A DNA stretch of 64,000 bases from an uncultured Collinsella sp. (GCA_937923795.1 CALDWI010000007.1:62001-126000); one strand, 5' to 3'; shown: positions 7,953 to 17,420, counted from the first letter of the stretch. Numbers and translations: made by a program. Notes: a model not told the origin generated them from the letters alone.

Positions 7953-8744
7953 ATGCCCACACCTTCCACTGCACGCATGCACGACTTCGAGGTCGTCTCG
8001 AACCAGGAGATCGCCGACGGCATCTTCTCGCTCGTCATCTCGGCCCCCAAGCTTGCAAGTGCGCTCAAGCCCGGTCAGTTTGTGAACATTGCCGTGCCCG
8101 GCGATGCGTCCTCGCTGCTTCGCGTGCCCCTGAGCTTCTATCGCGCCGACGCCCAGGCCGGCACCGTCGAGCTGTGGTACGCCGTCGTGGGCGACGACAC
8201 CCGTCGTCTGTCGCAGATGGCCCCCGGTTCCACCTCTAATCTGCTGGGCCCTGGCGGCCGCGGCTGGCTTGTGCCCGAGGGTACCAGGAAGGCGCTGCTC
8301 GTTGCTGGCGGCATCGGTGTTCCGCCCGTGCTGTGCCTCGCCGGCATGCTTGCCGAGCAGGGCGTTGACGTGGATGTGTGCCTGGGCTTTGGCACCGCTT
8401 CCAAGGCCGTGGGTGTCGATGAGTTCCGCGCGCTGGGCGCCACGGTTAACGTGTGCACCGACGATGGCACGCTGGGCACGCACGGTTTTTGCACCGACCC
8501 GGCAGCCGAGCTGCTCGGCGAGGGCGACTACGACTATGTGGCCAGCTGCGGCCCCGCTGTCATGATGAAGAAAGTCGCCGCCGCTGCCGCCGAGGCCGGT
8601 GCGTACTGCGAGGTGTCGCTTGAGCGCATGATGAGCTGTGGCTTTGGCGCCTGCAACACCTGCAATGTAGAGACGGTCGACGGTATGAAGGGCGCCTGCA
8701 TGTGCGGCCCCGTGTTCGATGCTTCCAAGGTGGTGGTCTTCTAG
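7953..8744 (+). CDS. pyrK: Dihydroorotate dehydrogenase electron transfer subunit
   Basis: A 263-residue FAD- and [2Fe-2S]-containing protein of the ferredoxin-reductase fold. The flavin motif RVPLSFY is at about 49-55, the NAD-binding glycines at LLVAGGIGVPP, and the C-terminal cluster cysteines are CGFGACNTC followed by CMCG. PyrK passes electrons from PyrD to NAD+. It lies immediately before pyrD, with the pyrK stop overlapping the pyrD start, as for heteromeric class 1B enzymes. The ATG follows a GGAG. Confidence 0.95.
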   Translation: MPTPSTARMHDFEVVSNQEIADGIFSLVISAPKLASALKPGQFVNIAVPGDASSLLRVPLSFYRADAQAGTVELWYAVVGDDTRRLSQMAPGSTSNLLGPGGRGWLVPEGTRKALLVAGGIGVPPVLCLAGMLAEQGVDVDVCLGFGTASKAVGVDEFRALGATVNVCTDDGTLGTHGFCTDPAAELLGEGDYDYVASCGPAVMMKKVAAAAAEAGAYCEVSLERMMSCGFGACNTCNVETVDGMKGACMCGPVFDASKVVVF

Positions 8745-9667
8745 TGGGTACCGTGAACATGGCCGTCGATTTCGGCGGCGTCAAGATGCAGAACCCCATC
8801 AACACCGCAGCCGGTACCTTTGGCTACGGTTGGCAGTTCCAGAACTTCTTTGATGTTTCCCAGCTGGGCGCCATCACCACCAAGGGTTGCGCTGCCGAGC
8901 CCTGGCCCGGCAACCCCGCGCCCCGCATGGCCGAGATTCCCGGCGGTATGATTAACTCCGTGGGCCTTCAGAACCCCGGCGTGGCCGCTTTTGCCCGCGA
9001 GTCCGGTCCGTGGCTCGAGCAGCTCTCCAAGGACGGTTGTCAGGTCATCTGTCAGGTCGCCGGTCACTCCGTCGAGGAGTTTGTCCGCGCGCTCGAGATG
9101 TATGTCGAGCTGTGCCCCTGGGCTGCCGGCTATGAGATCAACGTGAGCTGCCCCAACATTGCCGCCGGCGGTGCCGCCATGGGCTCCACGCCCGAGGGCG
9201 CCTCTGGCGTCATGGCCGCCTGCCGCAAGGTGACCGACAAGCCGCTGTTTGTGAAGATGGCCCCGGTTAACGTCGCCGAGATCGCCCGCGCCCTCGAGGC
9301 CGCAGGCGCCGACGGCCTTTCGGTCATCAACTCCATCCAGGGTATGGCCATCGACGTTCACACCCGCAAGTCGCGTGTGGCCAAGCCCAAGGGCGGTCTT
9401 TCGGGCCCGCTGTGCCACCACATCGCCGTTCGCATGGTCTGGGAAGTCGCTCAGGCTGTCGATATCCCCATCAATGGCGTCGGCGGCGTCATGACCGGTG
9501 AGGACGCGGCCGAGTTTATCCTGGCTGGCGCTACCTGCGTATCGGTCGGTATGGCCAACTTCGTCGATCCGTGCGCTTCGCTCAAGATTGCGCGCGAGCT
9601 CGAGGCCTGGGCCGAGTCCCAGGGCGTGAAGGACATCAACGAGCTGGTAGGTGCTTTCGAATGCTAG
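8744..9667 (+). CDS. pyrD: Dihydroorotate dehydrogenase, class 1B catalytic subunit
   Basis: A 307-residue FMN TIM-barrel enzyme that oxidises dihydroorotate to orotate. The NVSCPN motif contains the catalytic cysteine that marks class 1 enzymes, and pairing with pyrK makes it class 1B (NAD-dependent, cytosolic). GTG at 8744 shares a base with the pyrK stop; GTG 8753 or ATG 8759 are possible alternatives. The end overlaps the pyrF start by seven bases. Confidence 0.95.
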   Translation: MGTVNMAVDFGGVKMQNPINTAAGTFGYGWQFQNFFDVSQLGAITTKGCAAEPWPGNPAPRMAEIPGGMINSVGLQNPGVAAFARESGPWLEQLSKDGCQVICQVAGHSVEEFVRALEMYVELCPWAAGYEINVSCPNIAAGGAAMGSTPEGASGVMAACRKVTDKPLFVKMAPVNVAEIARALEAAGADGLSVINSIQGMAIDVHTRKSRVAKPKGGLSGPLCHHIAVRMVWEVAQAVDIPINGVGGVMTGEDAAEFILAGATCVSVGMANFVDPCASLKIARELEAWAESQGVKDINELVGAFEC

Positions 9668-10377
9668 AGACCGATGCCCGCGACCGCGTTATCGTCGCCC
9701 TCGACTGCGACCGTGAGCGTGCGCTTGAGCTCGCCCATGAGCTTTCGGGCCATGTCTCCTGGCTTAAGGTGGGCATGACACTCTATTACGCCGAGGGTCC
9801 CGAGATCGTCAAGACCTTTAAGGACCTGGGCTTCAAGGTCTTCCTCGACCTTAAGTTCCATGACATTCCGCATCAGGTGCGCGGTGCCGCTCGCTCGGCC
9901 TCGCTTGCCGGTGCCGACCTGCTTTCGGTTCACGGCTTGGGTTCGGGTGCTATGCTCGCCGCCTGCCGTGAAGGTGCCGAGGAGGCACGCGAGGATCGAG
10001 CCAAGCTCGTCGCCATCACCGTGCTTACGAGCATGAATCAGGATGCGCTGAGCGAGATCGGCGTCGAGTCGCCCGTTGCCGAGGAGGCCGCCCGTCTGGC
10101 AAAACTCGCCCAGGCCAACGGTATCGACGGCATCGTGTGCTCGCCGATGGAGGCTCATGACATGCGTGAGCTGCTGGGCCCCGATGCGCTGATTGTGACC
10201 CCGGGCGTGCGTCCGGTTGGCGCTGCGCTGGGCGATCAGTCCCGCGTGGCCACGCCTTCCCAGGCTATCGAGCGCGGCGCGAGCCATATCGTGGTGGGCC
10301 GCCCCATTACCGGCGCCGACGATCCGGTTGCCGCGTTTGACGCCATCGTTGCCGAGCTGGTCGAAAACGTCGCATAA
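9661..10377 (+). CDS. pyrF: Orotidine 5'-phosphate decarboxylase
   Basis: A 238-residue group I enzyme with the catalytic FLDLKFHDIPHQV motif (Lys and Asp residues about 60-65) and the phosphate-binding VTPGVRP and VVGRPIT loops. It makes UMP from OMP. Its ATG lies within the last codons of pyrD. It is the last gene of the operon and is followed by a terminator. pyrE, which makes the OMP substrate, and carAB are not in this window. Confidence 0.96.
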   Translation: MLETDARDRVIVALDCDRERALELAHELSGHVSWLKVGMTLYYAEGPEIVKTFKDLGFKVFLDLKFHDIPHQVRGAARSASLAGADLLSVHGLGSGAMLAACREGAEEAREDRAKLVAITVLTSMNQDALSEIGVESPVAEEAARLAKLAQANGIDGIVCSPMEAHDMRELLGPDALIVTPGVRPVGAALGDQSRVATPSQAIERGASHIVVGRPITGADDPVAAFDAIVAELVENVA

Positions 10378-10422
10378 AAGATTCCCTTAAGTCACCACTT
10401 TTGGGTCTCATTAGCACAAATT

Positions 10423-10487
10423 AGCCCCTGTGCCTGCGAAAACTTTCCCATCCTTTGTGTGGAATCGCAGGTCAGGGGCTCATCTTT
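10423..10487 (+). terminator. Terminator of the pyr operon
   Basis: Arms 10423-10439 and 10465-10480 (agcccctg and caggggct with a second block cctgcga/tcgcagg) pair with one bulge and are followed by catctttta. Confidence 0.7.
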
Positions 10488-10616
10488 TAGCGCGATATAT
10501 TGCACTTTTTGCGGGTATCGTCTAACCTATGGAGCCGCGATTGGGCATTTTGTACGTTTTACGTGCTAAAATGCCAAATAATGAATCAGATATAACCCAA
10601 CTATTTGGAGGTACGA

Positions 10617-10925
10617 ATGGCACTCCCTCAGCTTACCGATGAGCAACGCAAGCAGGCTCTTGAGAAGGCTGCCGCCGCACGTCACGCTCGCGCAGAGCTC
10701 CGTGAGCAGATCAAGAAGGGCGAGAAGTCCCTCGAGTCCGTGCTCAACTCCGATGACCCCATTGCTTCCCGCATGAAGGTTTCCACCCTCATCGAGTCTC
10801 TCCCCGGTTATGGTAAGGCCAAGGCCGCCAAGATCATGGAGGAGCTCGGCATCTCCGCTACCCGTCGCGTCCAGGGCCTTGGTGTCCGTCAGCGCGAGCA
10901 GCTCCTCGAGCAGCTGACCAAATAA
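10617..10925 (+). CDS. mihF: Actinobacterial integration host factor MihF
   Basis: A 102-residue basic protein with a helical N-terminus followed by MKVSTLIESLPGYGKAKAAK, a helix-turn-helix (H2TH-like) DNA-binding segment typical of MihF/sIHF of Actinobacteria. It bends and compacts DNA as a nucleoid protein and supports phage integration. It precedes gmk as in other Actinobacteria; gmk starts directly after its stop. Start ATG 10617 follows TTGGAGGT. Confidence 0.92.
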   Translation: MALPQLTDEQRKQALEKAAAARHARAELREQIKKGEKSLESVLNSDDPIASRMKVSTLIESLPGYGKAKAAKIMEELGISATRRVQGLGVRQREQLLEQLTK

Positions 10926-11495
10926 GTGAGCGCTCAGGATTCAAAGCTCTTTGTGATTTCTGGACCGTCAGGCGCGGGCAAGGGCACGCTCGTCACTCGT
11001 GTGCGCGAGCGTCGCTCTAACCTGGGCCTGACGGTTTCGGCTACCACGCGAGCCCCACGCAAAGGCGAGGTCGATGGCGTCAATTACTTTTTCCTGACGC
11101 GCGAGGAGTTCGACCGCCGCGTGGCAAACGGTGAGTTTGTTGAGTGGGCCGAGGTCCACGGTAACCGCTACGGCACGTTGGTGAGCGAGGTTCAGTCCAA
11201 GCTCGCCTCTGGTTCGTCTCTCATCTTGGAGATCGATGTCCAGGGTGCCCTGCAGGTCAAGGAGCGTTTTCCCGAGGCCGTGCTGATTTTTATCAAGCCA
11301 CCTTCGCTCGAGGTGCTCCGCGAGCGTCTGGTCGGTCGCGGTACCGAGACGCCCGAGACGATCGAGCTGCGTATGGCAAACGCCGCCCATGAGCTTGCCC
11401 TTGCCGACCGCTACGACGAAGTCGTGGTGAATGACGATCTCGACCGCGCGACCGATGAACTCGTTCGCGTTCTCGATATGCATGAAAGGATCTGA
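10926..11495 (+). CDS. gmk: Guanylate kinase
   Basis: A 189-residue enzyme of normal length. The P-loop ISGPSGAGKGTL is at 11-22, the GMP-binding region TTRAPRKGEVDGVNYFF follows, and the lid segment is VGRGTETPE. It phosphorylates GMP to GDP. GTG immediately follows the mihF stop, so translation is coupled. rpoZ follows after five bases. Confidence 0.96.
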   Translation: MSAQDSKLFVISGPSGAGKGTLVTRVRERRSNLGLTVSATTRAPRKGEVDGVNYFFLTREEFDRRVANGEFVEWAEVHGNRYGTLVSEVQSKLASGSSLILEIDVQGALQVKERFPEAVLIFIKPPSLEVLRERLVGRGTETPETIELRMANAAHELALADRYDEVVVNDDLDRATDELVRVLDMHERI

Positions 11496-11500
11496 GGTCC

Positions 11501-11782
11501 GTGTCCGTTGTAAAGCCTTGCATTGACGATCTTCTGGAGAAGACCGATCACAACCGTTTCCTGCTCGCTTCGCTTGCCTCCAAGCGTGCCTGCGACATCA
11601 ATAGCATGCTGCGTGGCCAGCATAACCGCGTGCTTGCCGTTCAGGATGTCGATGACATCACCATCGCGCTCTCCGGCGCCGACACCATCTCGATGGCTAT
11701 GGACGAGATCGTCGACGGCGATATCTCCTACGACGAGGCCCGTTACGAGAAGGCACTCGGCCATAAGGTTGCTGAAGCCTAA
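11501..11782 (+). CDS. rpoZ: RNA polymerase omega subunit
   Basis: A 93-residue protein with CIDDLLEKTDHNRFLLASLASKRA, the conserved N-terminal helix region of omega that clamps the beta-prime subunit. It is in the usual place after gmk, with a GTG start behind AAAGGATCTGAGG. In many Gram-positives coaBC and priA follow; here thiI follows directly, the stop and next ATG being adjacent. Confidence 0.95.
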   Translation: MSVVKPCIDDLLEKTDHNRFLLASLASKRACDINSMLRGQHNRVLAVQDVDDITIALSGADTISMAMDEIVDGDISYDEARYEKALGHKVAEA

Positions 11783-13027
11783 ATGGCAGCTCGCGTCTGC
11801 CTGGTCCACTATCACGAGGTTGGACTGAAGGGCAAGAACCGCGCACATTTTGAGCATATCCTCATGGATAACATTAAGGCGGCTTTGGCCGCCTTTTCCG
11901 TGAACGCCGTGTCTCGAATTTCCGGTTATATCCTCGTGACCTTTAACGAGCATCAGGCCGACGAGGCGGCGCGTGTCATCCGCACCGTCCCCGGCGTTGC
12001 CCGTGTGTCCCTGGCGTATCACACCAACCGCGACCCGCAGGAGTACTGCGCCGCCGCCGTCAAGGCGCTGCGCGAGTTTGGCCCCTTCGATTCGTTTAAG
12101 GTGCACGCTAAGCGCTCCAATACCGACTATGAGCTCACCTCGATTGATATTAATCGTCAGGTGGGCGAGGTGCTGTGCGAGGCCTTCCCCGATAAAAAGG
12201 TTCAAATGCACGACCCCGATGCGATGGTGCACGTACTGGTGGTCCAGGGTAGCGTTTACGTGTACGCGCGCTCCGAGCGCGGCGTGGGCGGCCTGCCGGT
12301 GGGTTCTGCCGGCAAGGTCGTGACGCTTCTGTCGTCGGGTATCGATTCTCCGGTGGCGACCTGGATGCTCGCGCGTCGCGGCGCGGTGTGCGTGCCGGTA
12401 CATTTCTCCGGTCGTCCGCAGACGCCCGATACGAGCGAGTTTTTGGTGCAGGACATCATCCGTGCGCTTGAGCCGGGTGTCCAGATCGGCCGCCTGTACG
12501 TGGTGCCGTTTGGCGATTGCCAGCGTGAGATTTCCGTCGCCTGCCCCAGCAACCTACGCGTGATCATGTATCGCCGCATCATGTATTCGGTTGCCGAGCG
12601 CATCGCGCATATCGAGGGCGCCAAGGCCATCGTGACCGGCGAGTCGCTCGGTCAGGTTGCCTCCCAGACGCTTGAGAACATCATGGCCGTCAACGAAGCC
12701 GTGAAGATTCCTGTGTTCCGTCCGCTCATCGGGTCTGACAAGCAGGAGATCATTGCGCGCGCTCAGGAGATCGGTACGTTCGATATTTCTACTGAGGCAG
12801 CGCCCGACTGCTGCACGCTGTTTATGCCGCGTCGTCCCGAGACGCACGCCAAACTCGATGCCGTGCACGAGGCCTGGGAGCTGTTCGACCACGAGGAGAT
12901 GATTGAGCGCTTGCTTAAGCAGACCGAGTATATCGACTTCTCCAGCAACACGTATAAGGCCCCTAAGACCTTAAAACGCAAACATTCGGAGCTTGCTCCG
13001 CGTGAGATTTACCAAGATCACGAGTAA
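11783..13027 (+). CDS. thiI: tRNA 4-thiouridine synthase ThiI
   Basis: A 414-residue protein with an N-terminal ferredoxin-like/THUMP RNA-binding region (about 1-170) and a PP-loop adenylation motif LSSGIDSPVATW near 185. It activates U8 of tRNA for sulfur insertion and can serve thiamine thiazole synthesis. It lacks the rhodanese domain of the enterobacterial enzyme, as in most Gram-positive ThiI, so it needs a separate sulfur carrier or cysteine desulfurase, not seen nearby. The ATG directly follows the rpoZ stop; a terminator follows the gene. Confidence 0.94.
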   Translation: MAARVCLVHYHEVGLKGKNRAHFEHILMDNIKAALAAFSVNAVSRISGYILVTFNEHQADEAARVIRTVPGVARVSLAYHTNRDPQEYCAAAVKALREFGPFDSFKVHAKRSNTDYELTSIDINRQVGEVLCEAFPDKKVQMHDPDAMVHVLVVQGSVYVYARSERGVGGLPVGSAGKVVTLLSSGIDSPVATWMLARRGAVCVPVHFSGRPQTPDTSEFLVQDIIRALEPGVQIGRLYVVPFGDCQREISVACPSNLRVIMYRRIMYSVAERIAHIEGAKAIVTGESLGQVASQTLENIMAVNEAVKIPVFRPLIGSDKQEIIARAQEIGTFDISTEAAPDCCTLFMPRRPETHAKLDAVHEAWELFDHEEMIERLLKQTEYIDFSSNTYKAPKTLKRKHSELAPREIYQDHE

Positions 13028-13040
13028 TTGCCTGCATAGA

Positions 13041-13070
13041 CCGACGATGCGCCTGTATCGTCGGCGTTTT
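13041..13070 (+). terminator. Terminator after thiI
   Basis: ccgacgat (13041-13048) pairs with atcgtcgg (13057-13064) and is followed by cgtttt. Confidence 0.8.
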
Positions 13071-13144
13071 GCTATCTGGGCAAATGATGCCAAGATGTTC
13101 ATTCGCTGACGTGTGCCTGAATAAATGGACATGTTCGCGCAAGG

Positions 13145-13166
13145 TTTTGGTCAGCTTTTGGTTTGA
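13145..13166 (+). promoter_or_regulatory. Two 11-bp direct repeats upstream of comEA
   Basis: TTTTGGTCAGC (13145-13155) is followed without a gap by TTTTGGTTTGA (13156-13166). The same TTTGGTCAG...TTTGGT pattern with an 11-bp period occurs four times upstream of recA (41963-42006). The helical phasing suggests tandem binding of an activator. Confidence 0.55.
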
Positions 13167-13241
13167 CCGCGAAAACTGGTGTGGACGTGCGGAAGCTGCG
13201 GCGTTCGTTTCCTGACACGATGGTGTTGGGAGGTGTTTGCT

Positions 13242-13946
13242 ATGGCGCAGCGCGAGCAACACGAACGGGTTAAACGGATGGACCGCTGGGCGGGCAAGTT
13301 GCTCGGGCATAAAGCGGTGGTGGTGGCGATTCTGGTTGTCATTGCCGCCGCGAGCGGTTTGGCGATGGCAAGTTTTGGTGGCCACTCCAGTAGCGTGTCG
13401 TTTGAGCGTAGTGATGAGGCGAGCGCTTCGGATGCGCGCGGGTCCGGGGATGCGTCTCCTGATGATGAGTCTTCGGCCAAGAGTTCCTCTGCTGCGGAGG
13501 TGTACGTCGATGTGGATGGCGCCGTTGTGAGGCCTGGCGTGTATCGGCTCAAAGATGGAGCACGGGTGTCCCAAGCTATCGATGCCGCCGGAGGGCTTAC
13601 GGCCGAGGCGGATGTAACAGGGCTTAATCGGGCATCCAAGGTCGCAGACGGACAAAAAATATACGTACCAAAGGTGGGGGAGCAGCAGACGGTTTCCGCG
13701 GACGGTGGAGCCGATGGCGGAGCTGTCTTGGCTTCGGGCGCGAATGATGTGGCAGGGCTCGTCAACATCAATACGGCGAGCGCGGCGGAACTGCAGACGC
13801 TCTCGGGCATTGGGCCTTCTATGGCTCAGTCGATTATCGACGAGCGGACAAAGAACGGTGCTTTTGCCTCAGTCGATGACCTGATGCGCGTATCGGGAAT
13901 CGGTGAGAAAAAGCTTGCCAAAATCAAAGATTGTATCTGCGTATGA
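13242..13946 (+). CDS. comEA: ComEA-like DNA-binding competence protein
   Basis: A 234-residue membrane-anchored protein: a single membrane segment at about 26-46, a Ser/Asp-rich spacer, a SLBB-type domain (YVDVDGAVVRPGVYRL, about 87-102), and a C-terminal helix-hairpin-helix pair (NINTASAAELQTLSGIG and LMRVSGIGEKKLAKI). ComEA binds incoming double-stranded DNA outside the membrane and hands it to ComEC. The ATG after TTGGGAGGTG is preferred to earlier in-frame codons. The downstream comEC start overlaps its stop (ATGA). Shared 11-bp repeats with recA lie upstream. Confidence 0.93.
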   Translation: MAQREQHERVKRMDRWAGKLLGHKAVVVAILVVIAAASGLAMASFGGHSSSVSFERSDEASASDARGSGDASPDDESSAKSSSAAEVYVDVDGAVVRPGVYRLKDGARVSQAIDAAGGLTAEADVTGLNRASKVADGQKIYVPKVGEQQTVSADGGADGGAVLASGANDVAGLVNINTASAAELQTLSGIGPSMAQSIIDERTKNGAFASVDDLMRVSGIGEKKLAKIKDCICV

Positions 13947-16246
13947 GCACGCCCAAGCGCGAGCATGTGATGCCACCTCGGCCATTGATGCCGTGGACGA
14001 TGGCACTTTGTGCCGGCTTGTGTGTGAGCTGTAGCTTGGTACTTAACCTGGTGGCCGATTTGCTACTGGGAGAGTGGGCAGCGCCTGTCATGTTGCTTAT
14101 GGCCATTCCCGTTGCGGCTGCGGCTTGCATCGTATTGGCTCGGTCCTGTATGCGCCTTGTGCGGTGGAGACGATGGCTCTATGCCGCGGCCCTTGGCCTC
14201 GTGGCGGGGGCGGTCGTGTCCGCGGGCTGGGCGATCGGGGCGGTACGTGCTTCGAGGGCACTGGATAATCGGGCCGCGAGCAGTCTCGAGTTTGTTGTGC
14301 ACGGCGACCCGTCCATCAATGACGGTGCGTACTCCTATACCTGCGATGCGTATGCGGGCGAAAAGCGTTTGGGTCAGGTGCGGCTGTCGTGTGATCGCGA
14401 GCTCGGCGTCGGTTCGCATGTACGTGCTATCGGTCGAATTTCGCGCTTTGAGAACGACGCGTACGGGCGCTCGCGCGTGCTTCGAGGCGAGGTACGCAAG
14501 GTTAAAGCCGTTCGGATTGTGTCGGTCGATGAGGGCTCTCCGGGGCCGCTGCTTCGGCTGCGAAATGGTCTGCTTGCGTCCATCGCGCCTGCGACCGACC
14601 CGGCGCGTTCGCTCATTGCCGGTGTCGTCTGCGGTCGTTCGGCCGAGCTGCGCGCCCAGCCGGCGGGCGACTGGTTTTCGGTAACGGGCACCGCGCATCT
14701 CATCGCTGTCTCGGGCAGCCATCTTGCCATCGTGGGGTTTGTGATTGAGAGCGCCCTGCAAAAGACGCGCCTCTCTCGTGGGCTTCAGCGGGGGCTGTTG
14801 GTGCTGGCCCTTGCTGCCTATGCCGTCTTTACGGGCGCTTCGCCTTCGGCCGTGCGCGCGTGCTGTATGGTGGCGGCGACGCTTGTCGCCAACGGCGCCG
14901 GACGTCGTCGGCATGGCCTCTCGGCTCTGTTTGTGACCATGGCAATCTTTGTGTTGCTGCGTCCGACGGTATTGTTTGAGATGGGTTTTCAGCTTTCGTG
15001 CGCCAGCGTATTTGCCATCCTTTGTTTTTGCCCCTACGCCACCTACGCCTTGGTTGAGCTGGGCGTGCCCTCGGGGGTTGCCAGTATTTTGTCCGTCACA
15101 CTGTGCTCGCAGCTGGCGACTCTTCCCGTTACCATTCCTACATTTGGGACGTTTTCGCTCATTGCCCCGCTCGCAAACGCCGTGATCGGTCCGGTGATAA
15201 GCGTGCTGCTCGCATCGTCGGTCGTGCTGGTGCCCTGCTCGCTTGTGCCGCTGTTGAGTCGCGTGGCTCTCGTGGTGCCCATGATTGTCGCTCGTTGCGC
15301 GCTGTTCTTTGAGCAGCTTTTTGCTGCTGTTCCGGGCGCATCCGTTACTGTGCCGCCCGATACGGTCTGGGTATACGTGGTGCCGTTCGCGCTGGCGGTC
15401 CTCTTGGTCTGGTGGCCACGTCCCCGCGCACGCCCCATGGCGGCGGGGCTTGCATGCCTGGTGCTCTTGGCTGCGATTCCGTACGTCTACTGGGATCGAT
15501 TCGCGTCGCCTTCGGTGACGGTGCTCGATGTGGGGCAGGCCGATGCGATTCTTATCCGCCAGGGTGGCGCCGTGGCGCTCGTGGACTGTGGGCTCGATGA
15601 GCGCGTGGTGTCGGCGTTGGTTCGCAATAACGTGCACCATATCGACGCCGTCTTTGTGACGCATTGGGATGAGGATCACTGGGGTGGTCTGCCTGCCGTG
15701 CTCGAACAGTTTTCGGTCGGAACGATTGCCGTGGCGGCGGATGCGCTGGAGGATGCTCCTGCCGAGGTATTGAGCCGACCTGGCGTGGAGTATCGGCAGG
15801 TGCGCCGTGGGGATACGGTCGACATCGGCTCATTTTGCGCCCGCGTGATGTGGCCATTCGAGTCCGTGGATGGCGAGGGCAATGAAGACTCGCTTGTCTT
15901 GCTGCTCAGTTATGTCCAAGGAGGCCAGAGTCTCCGCATGCTACTCACCGGTGATGCCGAGCTCGATCAGGAACGCGAGTTTGTACAGAAGGTGGGGGAT
16001 ATCGATGTGCTCAAGCTGGGACATCACGGCTCAAAGGTTTCTGTCGACCTAGACCTGCTGGAAGCGCTTAAGCCCGAGCTCTCTATCGCGAGTGCGGGCG
16101 AGGGCAACCGCTACGGCCATCCCTCGGACGCCTGCATCGATGCCGTTAAGGAAGCGGGCGGCGCATTTGCTTGCACTATCGAACAAGGAGACATTACCGT
16201 CACGCCGACTGCGAAGGGCTTTGCGATGCGATGCCAGCGGCCGTGA
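13943..16246 (+). CDS. comEC: ComEC/Rec2 DNA-uptake channel
   Basis: A 767-residue polytopic membrane protein. N-terminal membrane helices precede the competence domain (about 200-480, with GTAHLIAVSGSHLAI), and a C-terminal metallo-beta-lactamase-like domain (about 522-767) carries HWDEDHWGG near 573 and GHHGS further on. ComEC moves single-stranded DNA across the membrane; the soluble domain is the probable nuclease. The ATGA overlap with comEA shows an operon. Length and domain order are complete, so uptake may be functional; the type IV pilus genes needed for it are not in the window. Confidence 0.94.
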   Translation: MSTPKREHVMPPRPLMPWTMALCAGLCVSCSLVLNLVADLLLGEWAAPVMLLMAIPVAAAACIVLARSCMRLVRWRRWLYAAALGLVAGAVVSAGWAIGAVRASRALDNRAASSLEFVVHGDPSINDGAYSYTCDAYAGEKRLGQVRLSCDRELGVGSHVRAIGRISRFENDAYGRSRVLRGEVRKVKAVRIVSVDEGSPGPLLRLRNGLLASIAPATDPARSLIAGVVCGRSAELRAQPAGDWFSVTGTAHLIAVSGSHLAIVGFVIESALQKTRLSRGLQRGLLVLALAAYAVFTGASPSAVRACCMVAATLVANGAGRRRHGLSALFVTMAIFVLLRPTVLFEMGFQLSCASVFAILCFCPYATYALVELGVPSGVASILSVTLCSQLATLPVTIPTFGTFSLIAPLANAVIGPVISVLLASSVVLVPCSLVPLLSRVALVVPMIVARCALFFEQLFAAVPGASVTVPPDTVWVYVVPFALAVLLVWWPRPRARPMAAGLACLVLLAAIPYVYWDRFASPSVTVLDVGQADAILIRQGGAVALVDCGLDERVVSALVRNNVHHIDAVFVTHWDEDHWGGLPAVLEQFSVGTIAVAADALEDAPAEVLSRPGVEYRQVRRGDTVDIGSFCARVMWPFESVDGEGNEDSLVLLLSYVQGGQSLRMLLTGDAELDQEREFVQKVGDIDVLKLGHHGSKVSVDLDLLEALKPELSIASAGEGNRYGHPSDACIDAVKEAGGAFACTIEQGDITVTPTAKGFAMRCQRP

Positions 16247-16254
16247 TGACATCG

Positions 16255-16284
16255 TTGGCGCGCGGTGGGCCCTTGGGCTAAAAT
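16255..16284 (+). promoter_or_regulatory. Promoter of holA
   Basis: TTGGCG (16255-16260), 18 bases, TAAAAT (16279-16284), 40 bases before the holA ATG. Confidence 0.5.
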
Positions 16285-16324
16285 GGCACGGTACGAATTC
16301 GAGAGTCTGCGAGAGGGGAGCGCA

Positions 16325-17287
16325 ATGTCCGAAACCGGTCTGCTGCCGGCTTATCTGATCGTCGGTACCGATGGGGTCAAGCGCGACCACGCCGTCTCGC
16401 GTATGAAAGCTCGCTTGGAAAAGTCGGGTATGGTTGAGTTCAACCTCGATGAACGCGACATGACTAAAGATCCCGATATCGAGTCGATCATCGGCTCGCT
16501 CAATACCTTTCCTATGGGTAGCGAGTTTCGCCTGGTGATCCTCGACGGCTGCTCCAAGCTTTCCAAGGCGATTTCTGAACCGCTCGTCGAGTACCTCGCA
16601 AGTCCCAGCCCCACGACGGTCTGTCTCATTATCGCCGACTCACTTGCCAAGAATACGCGCCTGTATAAGGCAATCGCCAAGATCGACAAGAAGGCTATCG
16701 TCGATTGCTCGGGTACCAAGCGCTGGGAACTGCCGCGCCGTGTTCAGCAGATGGCGACGCAGCGCGGTAAGTCCATCTCGACGGCTGCTGCCGAGGAGCT
16801 CGTCTCGCGTTCGGGCGAAAACACGCGCATGCTCGATAACGACCTGGCAAAGCTCGCCCAGATGGTCGAGGCGCCCCAGATTGAGCTTGCCGACGTGGAG
16901 CGCTGGATCGTGCGTACGGCCGAGGTTCAGCCCTGGGACTTCCTCAACGCCGTCTCGGCTCGCGATATGCGGCGTTCGCTCGAACTCTTTAAGCTTCTGC
17001 CCTCCAAGAGCTACGTGTGGACCTACACGCTGCTATGCGGTCGCATCCGTGAGCTGATTGTTGCTAAGGCGCTCGATGGGCGTGGGCAGGGGCGTGAGCT
17101 CGCCGCGACGCTCAAGCTTCAGGCCTGGCAGGTCAAGAATCACCTTACCTGGGCACGTCGCTTTTCGATGGCAGAGCTCGTCGCAGCGCTCGAGGGTGCC
17201 GTCGATGTGGAGCTCGCGCTCAAGGGCTCAGCCGACTCGGAGACCGCGCTTATGCTCTGGATTACGAACATCTTGAGAAAATCGTGA
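16325..17287 (+). CDS. holA: DNA polymerase III delta subunit
   Basis: A 320-residue protein with the N-terminal AYLIVGTDGVKRD segment, the conserved SSK-region surrogate CSGTKRWEL, and the C-terminal helical collar domain ending LMLWITNIL, as in HolA. It opens the sliding clamp within the clamp loader. The ATG at 16325 lies after GAGAGGGGAGCGC; the frame is open further upstream but without family resemblance. It lies between comEC and rpsT, the usual order in Gram-positives. Confidence 0.9.
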   Translation: MSETGLLPAYLIVGTDGVKRDHAVSRMKARLEKSGMVEFNLDERDMTKDPDIESIIGSLNTFPMGSEFRLVILDGCSKLSKAISEPLVEYLASPSPTTVCLIIADSLAKNTRLYKAIAKIDKKAIVDCSGTKRWELPRRVQQMATQRGKSISTAAAEELVSRSGENTRMLDNDLAKLAQMVEAPQIELADVERWIVRTAEVQPWDFLNAVSARDMRRSLELFKLLPSKSYVWTYTLLCGRIRELIVAKALDGRGQGRELAATLKLQAWQVKNHLTWARRFSMAELVAALEGAVDVELALKGSADSETALMLWITNILRKS

Positions 17288-17336
17288 TGATACCTGCCTA
17301 TTTGACAAATTCGTTCTATCCCTTTGAGGGGGAGCG

Positions 17337-17345
17337 TGCTATAGT
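17337..17345 (+). promoter_or_regulatory. Extended -10 promoter of rpsT
   Basis: TGcTATAGT, identical to that of rpmB, 76 bases before the rpsT start. A TTGACA at 17302-17307 lies too far upstream (32 bases) to be its -35. Confidence 0.6.
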
Positions 17346-17420
17346 AGGCGCTTGCATGACCTCACCGTGTCTCAGAGGTGTCATACATTTTTTGCAAGGA
17401 ACTCGAAAGGAACTCCAGAA

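Noticed and set aside
17302..17307. TTGACA as -35 of rpsT
   Set aside because: It lies 32 bases from TATAGT; spacing is too long.
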